64,000 nucleotides of DNA. It comes from Dipylidium caninum. Its lineage: Eukaryota > Platyhelminthes > Cestoda > Cyclophyllidea > Dipylidiidae. This document shows positions 39,117 through 51,023 of this stretch, piece after piece; position 1 is the first letter of the stretch; each line of letters begins with the position of its first letter. The stretch is taken from assembly GCA_017562135.1 (NCBI GenBank), contig QEYB01001664.1, positions 186,001 to 250,000 on the forward strand, given 5' to 3'. A model generated the notes under the pieces. The model was not told the DNA's origin and did no database searches. It was given only the letters and a program-made list of their open reading frames with translations. A program made the translations under genes and the position numbers.

Positions 39117-39495
39117 ATGTCTTATTATTGGCAGTATATATGTAAGTGTATTGCCTCCCATTTCGTTTTGTGCACCCTTTTCTCTTTTTGCCCCACTTGA
39201 ATGTTGCCTTGATCTGCGTGAAGGTGTACTCGGTGTCTTCTTGATCGCGTACTCGTCAGACGCTAGGTTAGTGCGGGAAGACCTCGAAGACGGCGAATAT
39301 CGCTTAAATGATGCTGAAAGCGAACTCATGAAGAGGGGTATTATGAAGATGCGGATTGGCAAAAGAGGCTCTGATGTTTCATTTGAAGGTAAATGCCCGC
39401 ATTACCACTCCATTGACAGCCACATTTTAACCCAGACTGTCGCATTGACTGATTGTTTACACAATGAGCTCCATGATGCACATAGGACACCCTAA
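39117..39495 (+). CDS. Candidate neuropeptide precursor (GIMKMRI-amide)
   Basis: Exon 1 is 39117-39141 (ATG in AGATCATGT), ending at a strong donor (T|GTAAGT). Exon 2 starts at 39224 after an 82-nt intron with a long pyrimidine tract. The join yields a signal peptide, MSYYWQYICVLGVFLIAYSS, with cleavage likely just after it. An acidic spacer follows (REDLEDGEYRLNDAESELM). Then comes Lys-Arg (45-46), GIMKMRI, Gly54 and Lys-Arg (55-56): the standard layout for prohormone convertase cleavage and C-terminal amidation. Arg-Ile-amide endings are in keeping with the short RX-amide peptides known from flatworms, but I cannot assign a named family. Reading through gives 98 residues ending at 39,495. 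Alternatively a donor at 39,388 (GAAG|GTAAAT) leads to an exon I did not find. The acceptor ends in AAG, less usual than CAG/TAG, so the exact exon 2 start is the weakest point. Confidence 0.6.
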
Positions 39496-41476
39496 TTTAC
39501 TCGGAGCTTAACCTTCATATTAAGGGGATTCCCTTTAACTCCTCCGCCAGCGTTACGACATATCAACTAGTTACTAGCCCAGACGAAGGGGTAGCAATTT
39601 CTTAGGACGATCCACTTTTCTCACCGTAAAATCCATCTGATGACAGTCGGCAGATGTCTTCTGCAAGGGAAGATCGAGGTCGCTTCCTCAAAAGTGACCT
39701 CTCTGCCGAGCAGCGGAATATTCCTCCCACATCATTCTGGGCAAGGAAACTGGAATAATGAGTAGAGTCCACTTAAGCTTGTAAGGTGTGGTTTAATGGG
39801 ATACACTCATCCTCTATGGCAGATCGCGCTCATCGTTCTAGGCGCATTTTATACATCGCCTAAGAGTGAGCTAGAAAATTATTTACGTTTGGTCCAAGAC
39901 ACTTTCCTCCAAAATCGGCAAGTGAATGAAACCACTCCCCCCCCCCTCTGTTCACAATTCCCTATAACTAATTATCCTACATGATGGTAGTAGACTCGTG
40001 ATTATGGCACAAATCAACGGGAACTGGTTACCATTATCCTCTGCCCCTCCCCTTGTTCCAAATGGGGCGTTAGTTTTCAGCCCACTCTTACCACACAGAG
40101 CTGGTGATATGGTGTCACGGCAAGAGGTGAAGGTGTCTTTGGCGGCAGCTAACCTCGGTGATGGCGGATGCCACCTAGCATGATGTCTTTCAGATTTCGC
40201 GGAGGAGCAGGAGCCGGCCTACGTGTACCTACCGGAGAGGGTGATGAAAGGGGCGTGGAAACGCGCTGGAATCCGACGAATGCGTATGGGGTGATGCGAG
40301 ACACCTGAGGCGTGGACCCAGAACTTACAATCGGTAAACCTTCTTCTCTCCAAAACGCACTCTTTGGTGACACGACGAAGCGTAATTCGCTTATTGTAAT
40401 TAAAGTACTTGGTGTCCAAATCTCCTGTGACTCTATATACGACATTGATGAAAAGGGGAATTGGTCGTATGGAATCGGGACGGTGGGGGAGGGGAGTCGC
40501 TGCAGTGTAAAAACCAACTCGCAGCGAAGTGGATTATTCCCGTATATTCCCACGTCACTTGATCCGTCTCGGATAGACACGCGATTCCGTGTGGCCTTAA
40601 ATTAAACAGACTTGATTGAGGAAAGGAACGGGATGATTGATGGACTTTACTCTAAGACGAATACAAAGTTGGGGAGGATGCGATGTGACTCCTATTTGAC
40701 ACTCCGGGCACGCATATGAAGGTTTTGGGAAAATTGGGTTTTGAAAACCTACGCTGATTCAGACCGCCTCTCCCCTCAGCCCCGGTACTGTCACGTTCTC
40801 CGGCAAACAAACACACTAAAACATGCGCTCACACATAGGCTAAACGCTCTTTAATGAGTAAATACGTTTCAGACCATAGGACAAATAAACAACGGGCTTT
40901 TATCGTGCAGACGCAGCCCCTACAGAGGATACTCGCATCCCCATTAGGGAGGGCAACTTTTGGAGATAGCAGATGGCAGACCAGAAAATCTCTTTATCTC
41001 TGTGGCGACAATATGGCGTAACTGGGTTTGATTTAAGAGAGACTCGTCTACACCTCTGTTTACATAGAGTCTACCACTCTCACACAAGAAGGTCGTTGCA
41101 ATCACTGACGTCAGTAGTCGAATTAAGCGACGAGTTCGCATGTCATCCCCCACTGGGAATCAGACTGATAGGCCAGGACACTGGCCTGACTCGCTGGAGT
41201 CATTAGTCTCTTCCTTAAGCGCATGCAATCAACACGACAGGGTTTAGCAACTCAATTCTCGACTGACATCTGCACAATTGCGTGCCTCAAGGGCTGTCGA
41301 ACCAACCTGTAGGCTCCCTCGATCAACCCCGTTGACGATTTCCGTGTTTCTTGTGTGTAAACTTGCAGGCGTACTTTCAAATATCATCCCTTTGATGACA
41401 CCTGGGGCAAAAAATGGTCTTGCGAAGGGAAAAACAGGGATATCGCAAGTAGGCGACCTGGTGACCCGGGCGATAT

Positions 41477-41490
41477 GAGGAGGAGGAGGA
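41477..41490. repeat. GAG triplet microsatellite
   Basis: Short run of GAG units. Confidence 0.8.
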
Positions 41491-43748
41491 GGACGAGTGG
41501 CATCACTGAGGTCAGAAATGGGGGTAATTGGTGAATGCCCACTGGGGAGTGTCAGAATTATTAAAACATCAAAACATCCGCCTTTACTCTAATTTGGCTA
41601 TAACAGAATGTGTAACTGTGAGGTCACGTGAAGGAATATAGTCAAATTAGAGGCAATTATGTGTACATATGAGATAAGTGATAAGAAATGTGAACTCGGT
41701 TAGCATAAACACTGTCCGGCTTGTTTTAATCGGCAGCCCCCCCCCCCAATCTAGCGCCTATTTCAAAGTCGCCACATTATAAATATTCAGGGTGGACGGT
41801 CCTTTATGCAAGGATAGCAGCAGATAATAAACAGGATGTTCTTCAAGGCTTTGGCTGAAAATCGGAGGTGGAGACTTACGGTGCACTTTGGGAGGGGAAT
41901 GGAAATACGCCCATTGAAAAGGACTGCCACAGGCAATAATCCACCTTTAACTGACTTTTTTCCAATTCACTGAAATTCGGTTACAAACCGCTTTGCCGCC
42001 GAAGTAACCCTAATGTCTGTTTCGCGTCAGTAATTTTGGACGCCATATCTCGCCGAGTTCATTTAATCTACTTTTGCAGTGTCCTTAACGTAACGATTCC
42101 GATTATCCTGAGTGAACTCGCCGACAGGGCGGGCAATCACCTCGATTTAGCACTTCATTCGAGTATCCGGTTCGAGGGCGTAAATTATTTTCGAAAACGG
42201 AAACAGGACAATCTACCGTAGCCGTGCACTTGAGGCAAAAGCAAGATGGATGTCACAAAGTTTTGACAATCCTTGAAAGTCACCCTCCGGTTGAGTGCCG
42301 TCAAGAGGAGAGGGCGTTAAAATATAACTCGGAGAGAGAGAGGAAAATAAGCAAAATCACGAAGTGGTGTTACGTTGGTGGTGATTTTATTTTAATTATA
42401 TAAATATTACTCATAGGTGGAAACAGGACCGTAAAATGAGTGCAAACAAAGTTGGCAAAAAGCTTTCACCTTCCAGGGGCATTTGAGGATCATAAATGGG
42501 AAAATAGTTTGTTTGCGTTATGCTTTTAATGTGTCACTGGAACTCAATTTTCTATATTAATATTGCGAAATTATTAAACCGCGGGACGTTTAAGGCGCCA
42601 GGGATCGCAAAAATATCCTTAAGAAAGCTACAAAAAGTGTTTCATTCTTCAATTAACCTATCACACGCCACCTCACGACAGCTCACTAGAGAGTCCCCTT
42701 TCGTTTGAACCCAGTAGAAATCTTTTAATGAAATTTTTACTAAATTAAGCTGCGGATTTATAAAGAAAGGTTTTTTGTTGACACAAATCTCCTATAATTG
42801 GACAAAGTTATGGTCATTTATTTGTTTTTTTTTTGTTAAAGATACTCGAGTAGACTGCAGGTGAGGAAATTCACATGGAGTGGGCATGTCGCATGTGTGT
42901 TAGGGCATTGGCGGGCAAATAACTTTTCCCCTCCCCTTTACTTGCATTCATGTTCGCAGCACAAATGTGGATTATTATTGTTTCAACAATGGGATGAGGA
43001 GGAATGTCTTTGTGTTGCAACAAACCAGAACTGAATGGGAGATTATTTACCATTTGGGTGTAAAGTTTTCGGGAAACCTGCCCAATAGCACTTAAAGCAC
43101 GGGAGGCTTGGACTGGGTACGTAAGCACATAAAAAGAAGCCTCATCCTCCTCCTGAAAGAAATGGGGACAGATTCGTTCTCATCCCAGACGCAATGACCA
43201 CTCCGGAGTCGTCCCACAGCAGCGCGTCAAAAGATTTAATTTTTAATTCTTTTTGTTTCCTTTCTTACCACGTCTATTTGATCAACCCCCTGAAAGCACT
43301 TTATGAGGACATCGGAAGAGCATCTGTCACAAGGCAGAGGAAAATTGCTCGGTAAGGAATAGCAAAAAAATTAATTACCCCTTGAGACTACCCAAATAAA
43401 TGCGATACATCTATTTTTTGCGTTAGGTGTTCTGCTTACTTATGCTTGGCTCCAGCCACAAGACTTTAGATTATTCTTAGTACATTTATAAAGTGCCTGG
43501 AAGTGTAATGGGTTAATGAATTGACGTGACTTTACATAAGGCTACAACTAAATTCAAGTCTGAAGACATTGGCGACAGTCCACATTTCCTTGTTCCAACA
43601 GTCGCTTCTGTTTTTAAGTCACTACGCTCGAACTTAGTTCCCTATTTTTCTCTTCACCACATAAAAGCGTCTAATTTACAGGGCTTTGCTCGGATTTATG
43701 GAAAATAAGAGGTGCAATGAAGAGGTGGTGAGTTTATCAAGTGCAGTT

Positions 43749-43768
43749 CATATTCAAGCTTGAATATG
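43749..43768. repeat. Perfect 20-bp palindrome
   Basis: CATATTCAAGCTTGAATATG equals its own reverse complement. GTGCA and TGCAC just outside extend the symmetry with a 3-base offset. Confidence 0.8.
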
Positions 43769-46700
43769 CACTACTCGTTATTGAACCCTTCTCATTGCCA
43801 ACTGGATGTCTATTTATAAGCCTCTACTTAAATGGTATTAACCTTTAGCGTTCTACTTTTACTTTAATTAATGTGGATTTATTCAGTGTAACAATTGCTC
43901 AAATGTAAATAAGGCATTAAACCTTGTTTTTTCTTCGAAAAGTTAATAAACTACCTTCTTACATTCTGTCAGTACAGCACGTATTTAGAAAAAGCTTAGG
44001 GCAGCATATTATAATCCCCATGAGAATTTGACAAGTTGTTCAGTTATTCATTTTGTTATACTAATGGACCTTTAGCTGCCTCCAAAAAACTGCCCGCCAT
44101 TTATGGAGCTTCGGCTGCTCATTGGATGCAAATGCCCATCAAGTGTGTAGTTAATTTTTGCTGCCTAACTTCACAAGAAATTTTTCATCTTTAATTCGCC
44201 AAAAATGTCCTATTTTTCGGTTCAAAACTTTTAAGGCGGGATTTATTTTGATAACTGGAGATTCATGACCACGTTAAAATCTTTCGGTTTTAGTCTGATA
44301 TGTCCAGTGGGGAGGTTCAGGACTACCTCCTTTCCTTTTTCGGAAGGCGAACATGAGGCTCAGAGAATGTTTGTGCTTGCCTCTCGTTTTAGTAAAACCA
44401 CTTCGACAGAGTTAAATTTAGATTTCTAAGCACCAAGTCTTAATATGTCTGCATTTACCCAGATTGTTACCTTGGTTATTGGCTGTGGGGTGTCGTGACT
44501 TCGGCCGGTCGGCCGCCACTTGAAGACTTAAAATAACGGATTTAAGCGTAAAGCTCTCCAACGGGCATGATATGACAACACTTTCCCGCAAATATCGGAC
44601 ATTTACGGCGTGCCTTCAATAGAAGTCTGAGTTGCAGCTTCCTGATACTCAGAACTTCGCAGCCGACATGCGAGCATCTCTTCATTCGGCGGAATAGCTA
44701 ATCATAGACCATTTAGGGAAAAAATGGATTTTGATTATTATATAAGTGACTAGTTTTTTTAATATCCTTTTTAAAAAGCTCACTGTTCTGGCATACGTGG
44801 TGAACATTTCCTTATAGCAAATGCGTACATTTAATGTCATGGCTCAATGGTCGCAGACAATCTCTCACCAATTTCACTGTGTTAACGTTCAACCCTTTTT
44901 CCCACACCTCTGTTGATAAATATAAAAATTGTTACACTTTATAATCACATTGTCTTTTGTCCGGCCTACTGCAATAAATGTTAATCGCAATACCATTAAA
45001 GAATTCTGGGGGGAAATGTTGAAATTGGGATCTTGGTACACGGTGGAATTGGCCCACTCTGTGGAATTTTAACCCCCACACCCAGTGGAAATCGAGTGGT
45101 GTTTTAGTGTCTACCCAAAAAGCACGCAAAAGGTCCATAAACTACTGCTTCATCTCACTAGACACAAAAATTCTTTAAGAAGGCTGTTTAGACAGCGTGC
45201 GTTGTTATAGTTTAAATAGTGGTGTGTGGTAACAATGCCTTCCCCCCCCTTAACTTCTACCACCTTCCCAAGCTCCCAAACTCGCTCGTTAAAAGCTTTG
45301 CAGCGAAATTCTACGCTCAGAGTCATGCGCCGTGATATATATGAGTGAACTCTCGCATGAGAGGTGGATTATTCTCCACTTGCTTTTTTAAAAATTCTCA
45401 ATGCTGGTTTTCATGAGCTTTGTTAAACCCATCCTGGTCGGTAGAGTAGTTTAGGCAATAATAAGGCAGAACAATGTACGAAACGTAGATATTCCGTAAA
45501 TCAGATGATGTATTATCAATGAAAAAGAAGATACTCAATATTTGACTAAACTGAGGTCCTCCTCCTGTAGCTTACTATGAAAGTGATCAAGTTCGCATCG
45601 ACAAAGCATTTGAGGGGGCTGTGGACACCCTTTAAAGTGAGGCGGTGGCAAGGCAGGTACACAATGAGGACAACACAAACTGATAGCTACAAATCCGCGA
45701 AGGACCAGCTTTAATGTGGTTATGTGCAGTTTAAATCCATAACCGACGCCATTAAAAGGCACAATTAGAAATGTAAGTTGTGATAGATAAATGGTGGTTT
45801 GACGACTAAGGCCAATATAGTGATAAAGACAAGCGAAGAATAAAACCAAGTATCGAGTAAAATTGAGTTTCTGGGACAAATAGAAGAAAGAATAGATTTG
45901 AAAAAGACTGGGACCTTTTAAATATTCAATTATCTAAGATACAGAGCCGGTAGAACATAACAGTTTTTGCATTCAACATAGCCATATATTGTCAAAATGT
46001 TTCTTAGGAAATGGGATGTTGGGATTTTACAAAAAGGAGTTGGTTGTCTATAAATCAATCGCGAGAAAAAGTATGCTGCTTAGAGCGAGAAGAAATCAAT
46101 GAAACTCTTCCAAGCATTATATATGTATATACCCTCCCCCGACAATACCTCAGTTTACTGTAATCCTCCATGGTGAAGAATTGTAGGTTATAAATAATTG
46201 ATGCCCCGGGGTGTAATTGCCACAATACTAAAATATTTTTTCATTAGTTGAAATTTTTCGTCATTTTTGACTTTGTGCTCGTGACATAAATTTAGTCCAT
46301 TTAATTGGTTTAAATGCACAGCATGTATTTATGCTTTTATAAGGACGTTGGGGTCTCGCACCAAACTGGCAACAATTCCCTTTCTTAAGGCCGTGATGTG
46401 ATTGGTCAATAAGCGTTTGGCAATAAGAAATCTGCTCAAAATGGACAAGGGTTTCACCAAACTCTAAGTCTGTAGATGAGGATATATCTTCACTTTCGAA
46501 AACGTGAAAAGAGCACCTTACTCCGGGTAAATAATATAGCTGCACACTCACCGAAGCCCTCCTTTAAAAGAAAAAGCCGTATGAGCTTTTTCTTAAATTG
46601 TTCAAGGAAATGTGAGTTTGATGTAGGACTTCGTCTGACTTTATCCATGACTAAATTTGCTCTTGGAAATATTTTTGTTAATGCGCAATAAGTGTTGGAT

Positions 46701-46814
46701 CGTGTTAATGCTTCGGTCCAAAAAGCTTTCTTTTTATTCTTATTCTTTCTCAAAGCATTTGTTAGGGCTTCTTCAGTTGGCCATCTCTTTGTTATAGGCA
46801 CACCTGATTGTACT

Positions 46815-49800
46815 ATGGATTCCATCAGTGATGATGTGCGAAAGGACAGACTTAAAATGCATAGCATCCCACAAAGTGAGGAAGCGAAAAATGAACAAGT
46901 GGAGACGTTGCACTTCTTTTTCACTGATCTCCCGCCTGTTAGTCGGCTTAGGACCTTTACAAACTTAAAGGAATTGATTATAATGGGCCAAATGGTTCCG
47001 GATCTTGCTTTTCTGAAAGGCTGTCCCAAACTTTCTAAGCTATGGATCTGTGAAAGTGGTCTCACCTCAATGAAAGGCCTCAAATGTGCCTCAAACTTGG
47101 AGGAGCTGTACTTATTTGACAATAGACTTACATTGGTAGAGGATCTAGAGCAAATGCATTCGCTTAGTCGACTTTGGTTAAATGACAACGACATATCTGA
47201 TCTGTCTGGTTTACAAAATTTGAAAGGATTGCGCAATCTAAACGTAGCTGGAAACCAGGTTCGTCGGTTGAACGCATCTCTTACCTCGTGCACGCAATTA
47301 GAGTGCATTAATCTATCTGGGAATCATTTTTACGACCTTTACAATTTCCTTTCCCTTTCTTTGTTGCCAAAGTTTACTTCCCTGCGCTATAATGATGCCG
47401 AATTCCCGCCAAATTCAATTGCCTCTAGTCCTCATTCCAGTCTTGCTCTGGTACATCACATCCCCCAACTGAGCAATATAGATGGATTTGACTTGGATGA
47501 TTCGCTCATATCTTACTTACAATCCATCATCTTGGATAAAAAACTCTTTTACTTTGCCAAATTCCGTCATCAACATAATTTCATTCTCCGAACACATCGG
47601 AATCTTCTCCTCCTCAAGAAGCGTCTCACAAGACCTATTAATGAGCGTCTTCAATTGCTGGATCTTCAAATCCGGTCCCTCGAAGCATACACCACTCGAG
47701 CGTTAAACTTGTCGAAGACTACACCACAAGAGATTAAAGTCCTCCAGAAGTCTCTAGGGGACATTCGAGTTCGTGGATGTTGGTGGAAAAGTAAACTAAA
47801 TTCTCTCGAAGCTGAATATGAACATTATGCCGACGCATTATCAGAGCGGCTTAAACTTAATTTGTGTCTACACACCGCAGAACTGCAAATGTTTGGTTCT
47901 CTGATTGTCACTGCTATAGATCGGTCTTCGGATTTGTTTGAAAACTGTAGGCGTTTCTGTCAACTGCGAATGTGCTGGCATGACCGATGGCTGGACGGAT
48001 TCTCTGAACTTCGCTTAAATAATCTCTGGCAAATCCGCAATAGTTTGCTAAATGATCGTGGTAGTAAGAGGAGTGAATCAGGGGACTGTATAAAGGAGGA
48101 CCTACTATTTTACAATGGCATTTTTTCTTCCGATCATGACTTCTGTCATCTGGGCGAATTTCTACGATCGGGTTTTCCGTCTAATGAAACTGGCGGGGAT
48201 TACACTTTTACTACACTCTTAAATAGAATTTTTATCTGGGATGATAATGATGATGAGAGGATGTTTAACACTTCTTTTCTGGTTTTAATAGTTCGAGCCT
48301 TGACTGGTGATGACAAAAAGTGTGTTCGCACAGGTATCGTACTATCGCCCAAGATCCCCACTTCAAATGATGGAGACAAACTCTTTTGTTCCTGCTGCCT
48401 TGCCCATTTCGATTATGTCTTCAACGAGACTGTGGATCTGATCCCCGAATTCATAGCAGAATTAGAGCTCGTCTCCAGATCTACTATATCGCAAATTTCA
48501 GCGTTTATGAATAGAGAAAAATCACGTTCATCAACACTAACCGAGTCCACTGGCAGTCTGAACTGTGTTGGGATTAGTTTGGATGGTGAGGTGTTGAAGA
48601 CACGACCAGACTTTCCACCACCTCCTGACTTGTCAAAGGACGATGCCGAGAAAGCTTTCCGTCATTCTTACTTCAGTATTGCCGCTGTACAGACGTTTGA
48701 GATGATAAGTGAGATTAACTTTCATGGGACTGGATTTAAAGCACTCAGAAGTCTGCGCAACTTCCCTGTTTTGAGAATATTAACTCTGTCAAATTGTGGT
48801 CTAACGAGTCTTCACGACTTAAGTTTGGCCCTTCTAGAGACCCTCGATGTCAGTCACAATGCCATACGTTCAACCAAGGGCCTGGGTCGCTGTCCATCAC
48901 TTCTTACACTCGATGTAAATTGGAATTTACTCAATAATCTAGCTTCCGAGGTGCATTACCTCCTGAGTGTGGCAGAAAATTTGACAACACTTCGACTAGA
49001 GTATAATCCATGGTTCAGGAGCGAACGAGTCAATGAGCTTGCCCACTCCCTTCTAGCCCCGTCGGGCTCGACTTTTCACCCTTCTCCTGAAGGCTGCTCA
49101 AGTGACACGGAGGCTTTTCGGAAGACCCATACTTTCTCCACATCTGGAAACTATATGCTCACGCTTTGGCCCATTCTGACCATCCCTCCCCGAAATCTCT
49201 GTGGTCGTGTCCTAAATCTCGACTTCTATATGCAATTCACACAACTTTGGTCGTGTCCGCCAGTCTTACCAACAACCAAAATGAAGAACCTAACCGCTCT
49301 AAGCTTAAATTATTCCCACTTGACTGACCTCGGTGACCTCTTTTCCTTGTCCCACTTGCAAGAGCTCTCGATTGAAGGAAATAGTCTAACCACCCTCCAT
49401 GGAATTGGTCATTTCAGCAACCTGCGTACTCTTCTGGCTGGCGACAACTTTATCACCTCCATTGCTAATTGCGGTTTGGATAGTTTGACTAATTTGCAGG
49501 TCTTAGCTCTAGATAACAATGAGATTGTTGTTCTAACGCCTCTTGCCACTTCATTCGCCTTGAAACAACTCTTTGTGAGCGGGAATAAGGTAACATCGTA
49601 CCAGTCGGTGTTGGCACTGAGTGAACTGCCTGACCTGAAGGTCCTCGACTTGCGTTTTAATCCTCTCAGAACGCAATTATCGAAGTACCGTCTGCGTATT
49701 GTCTACCATCTCCATCATCTGGCCTACCTTGACGGTGTGCCAGTGAGTGCTAACGAGATGGTAGAGGCGAAGGAAGCGTTGGATGGCCGTCTCTCCACAG

Positions 49801-51023
49801 AATATCTACTAGCAACGCTGGGACTCGAGTCGCCAGGTCGAGTTACTCACATTGACTATGAGGATAGTGGCATACGTTCAATCGAATTGACACCATGGGA
49901 AGCTTTCTTTAACCTTCATACCATTAATCTTCAAAACAACCGTCTCACCTCATTTGATGGTCTCCTCCAACTGCAAAATCTCCAGGTCCTCTGGCTGCCT
50001 GAAAATAGGATCTCTAGTTTCGCAAGTAGCATCGCGACTCGGGATTGCATGATTACCTATCTGCCTCAACTGGCTGTCTTATCGTTGGCGCGGAATGAGA
50101 TAACTTCACTCATCCCTCTCTGCCTTAGTAGATTTCCAGCTCTGCGTACTCTCTTCCTTCAAGACAACGCCATAACATCATTGGCCGGTCTGGTTCATAT
50201 GACTAGCTTGCGTCATCTGGTTCTTGACCGTAATAAAATTCGCAAAATCTTCGGCACAGAATTAACCGGACTGAATGGGCTGGTGGAGTTGCACTTGGAG
50301 GATAATCGCCTGCAGGAGATGCCATCGTTAGAACAGTTAGAAGGATTGGAACATCTCTACCTCGGTGGAAATAGGCTTGAAAGTCTTGAGTGCCTGATGG
50401 AAAATTTTGGTGGACTCTGCAAACTTGCCCACCTAGGGCTCTATAATAATCCCCTTTCAAAATCGTCATTTTACCGATTATTGATATGTCACCATCTGCC
50501 AAAATTGCTCTCCCTTGATGGTGTTCAAATTACATCACGGGAAATTGAGGCAGCTGAAAATTTATGCGATGAACATGAAGCCCACTTTCACGTGAATGCT
50601 GGCTTCGACAGCGACCAAATTCTCTTCAGCCCTCTAAATCGGGATAAACGATTTTCGAGATCGGTGTTGCGAGGCATAACCCCACAGCGTTTGAACCTGC
50701 CTCCAGTGCTCAAGGTACCAGGCGCCTCGTCCACAGAGGTGACCGCCAAACAAACGGCTGATAACACAACATCGTCGCCGCCTCTGGCGATGGCCCCCTC
50801 TCCTGTTGTCCTACCGACAGTACTGCGAGGAGGCGTTTCGCTACAGAGGCGGTCTGGGGCCCCCAAAAAGGTCACAAAAGTGACCTCTTATAAGAACAAC
50901 TGCAATAGAATGGTGATGTCAATTCCGGGCATCAGTATAAACGCTATGGCCCAATTTGATTCTCCCGTACCCACTGCGCCTAATCGTCAGTCTGGAGACA
51001 GTTCTGCGACTCTTCTACTTTAA
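46815..51023 (+). CDS. LRRC9: LRRC9 homologue, leucine-rich repeat protein, single exon
   Basis: One uninterrupted frame of 1,402 codons from the ATG at 46,815 (MDSISDDVRKDRLKM). The frame stays open to 46,692 but without an earlier ATG. It has blocks of SDS22-type leucine-rich repeats: residues about 45-210 (LEELYLFDNRLTLVEDLEQM, LSRLWLNDNDISDLSGLQNL), about 670-750, about 855-1000 and about 1050-1260. These are separated by a helical, non-LRR region (about 230-600), as in vertebrate LRRC9, which is of similar length (about 1,450). Cap segments such as LPKLLSLDGVQITSREIEAAE close the LRR blocks. The C-terminal ~110 residues are Ser/Pro/Thr-rich and unlike the rest. The family's molecular role is poorly known; SDS22-like repeats usually mediate protein binding, and the gene tends to occur in ciliated animals. 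The lack of introns is notable, since vertebrate LRRC9 is split into many exons. Confidence 0.88.
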   Translation: MDSISDDVRKDRLKMHSIPQSEEAKNEQVETLHFFFTDLPPVSRLRTFTNLKELIIMGQMVPDLAFLKGCPKLSKLWICESGLTSMKGLKCASNLEELYLFDNRLTLVEDLEQMHSLSRLWLNDNDISDLSGLQNLKGLRNLNVAGNQVRRLNASLTSCTQLECINLSGNHFYDLYNFLSLSLLPKFTSLRYNDAEFPPNSIASSPHSSLALVHHIPQLSNIDGFDLDDSLISYLQSIILDKKLFYFAKFRHQHNFILRTHRNLLLLKKRLTRPINERLQLLDLQIRSLEAYTTRALNLSKTTPQEIKVLQKSLGDIRVRGCWWKSKLNSLEAEYEHYADALSERLKLNLCLHTAELQMFGSLIVTAIDRSSDLFENCRRFCQLRMCWHDRWLDGFSELRLNNLWQIRNSLLNDRGSKRSESGDCIKEDLLFYNGIFSSDHDFCHLGEFLRSGFPSNETGGDYTFTTLLNRIFIWDDNDDERMFNTSFLVLIVRALTGDDKKCVRTGIVLSPKIPTSNDGDKLFCSCCLAHFDYVFNETVDLIPEFIAELELVSRSTISQISAFMNREKSRSSTLTESTGSLNCVGISLDGEVLKTRPDFPPPPDLSKDDAEKAFRHSYFSIAAVQTFEMISEINFHGTGFKALRSLRNFPVLRILTLSNCGLTSLHDLSLALLETLDVSHNAIRSTKGLGRCPSLLTLDVNWNLLNNLASEVHYLLSVAENLTTLRLEYNPWFRSERVNELAHSLLAPSGSTFHPSPEGCSSDTEAFRKTHTFSTSGNYMLTLWPILTIPPRNLCGRVLNLDFYMQFTQLWSCPPVLPTTKMKNLTALSLNYSHLTDLGDLFSLSHLQELSIEGNSLTTLHGIGHFSNLRTLLAGDNFITSIANCGLDSLTNLQVLALDNNEIVVLTPLATSFALKQLFVSGNKVTSYQSVLALSELPDLKVLDLRFNPLRTQLSKYRLRIVYHLHHLAYLDGVPVSANEMVEAKEALDGRLSTEYLLATLGLESPGRVTHIDYEDSGIRSIELTPWEAFFNLHTINLQNNRLTSFDGLLQLQNLQVLWLPENRISSFASSIATRDCMITYLPQLAVLSLARNEITSLIPLCLSRFPALRTLFLQDNAITSLAGLVHMTSLRHLVLDRNKIRKIFGTELTGLNGLVELHLEDNRLQEMPSLEQLEGLEHLYLGGNRLESLECLMENFGGLCKLAHLGLYNNPLSKSSFYRLLICHHLPKLLSLDGVQITSREIEAAENLCDEHEAHFHVNAGFDSDQILFSPLNRDKRFSRSVLRGITPQRLNLPPVLKVPGASSTEVTAKQTADNTTSSPPLAMAPSPVVLPTVLRGGVSLQRRSGAPKKVTKVTSYKNNCNRMVMSIPGISINAMAQFDSPVPTAPNRQSGDSSATLLL

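Larger units (their letters stand above)
39496..46814. other. Non-coding intergenic stretch
   Basis: I see no supported exon. It holds C homopolymers (39,937-39,946 and 41,737-41,747), a GAG triplet repeat (41,477-41,490) and a perfect 20-bp palindrome (43,749-43,768). From 46.5 to 46.8 kb frames are open on both strands just upstream of LRRC9. This could be its 5' UTR or an unrecognised first exon. Confidence 0.5.

Noticed and set aside
40149..40605. Overlapping frames on both strands (143 and 97 codons)
   Set aside because: Mutually overlapping, low-complexity Ser/Pro content and no motif; I could not choose either.
45535..45879. Minus-strand frame that looks like it starts with a signal peptide
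   Set aside because: The first codon is TTG, there is no ATG before the hydrophobic stretch, and it has no promoter or processing sites.
46490..47308. 272-codon minus-strand open frame
   Set aside because: Mostly antisense to the strongly supported LRRC9 coding exon and without recognisable motifs; kept only as a minor finding for its upstream part.
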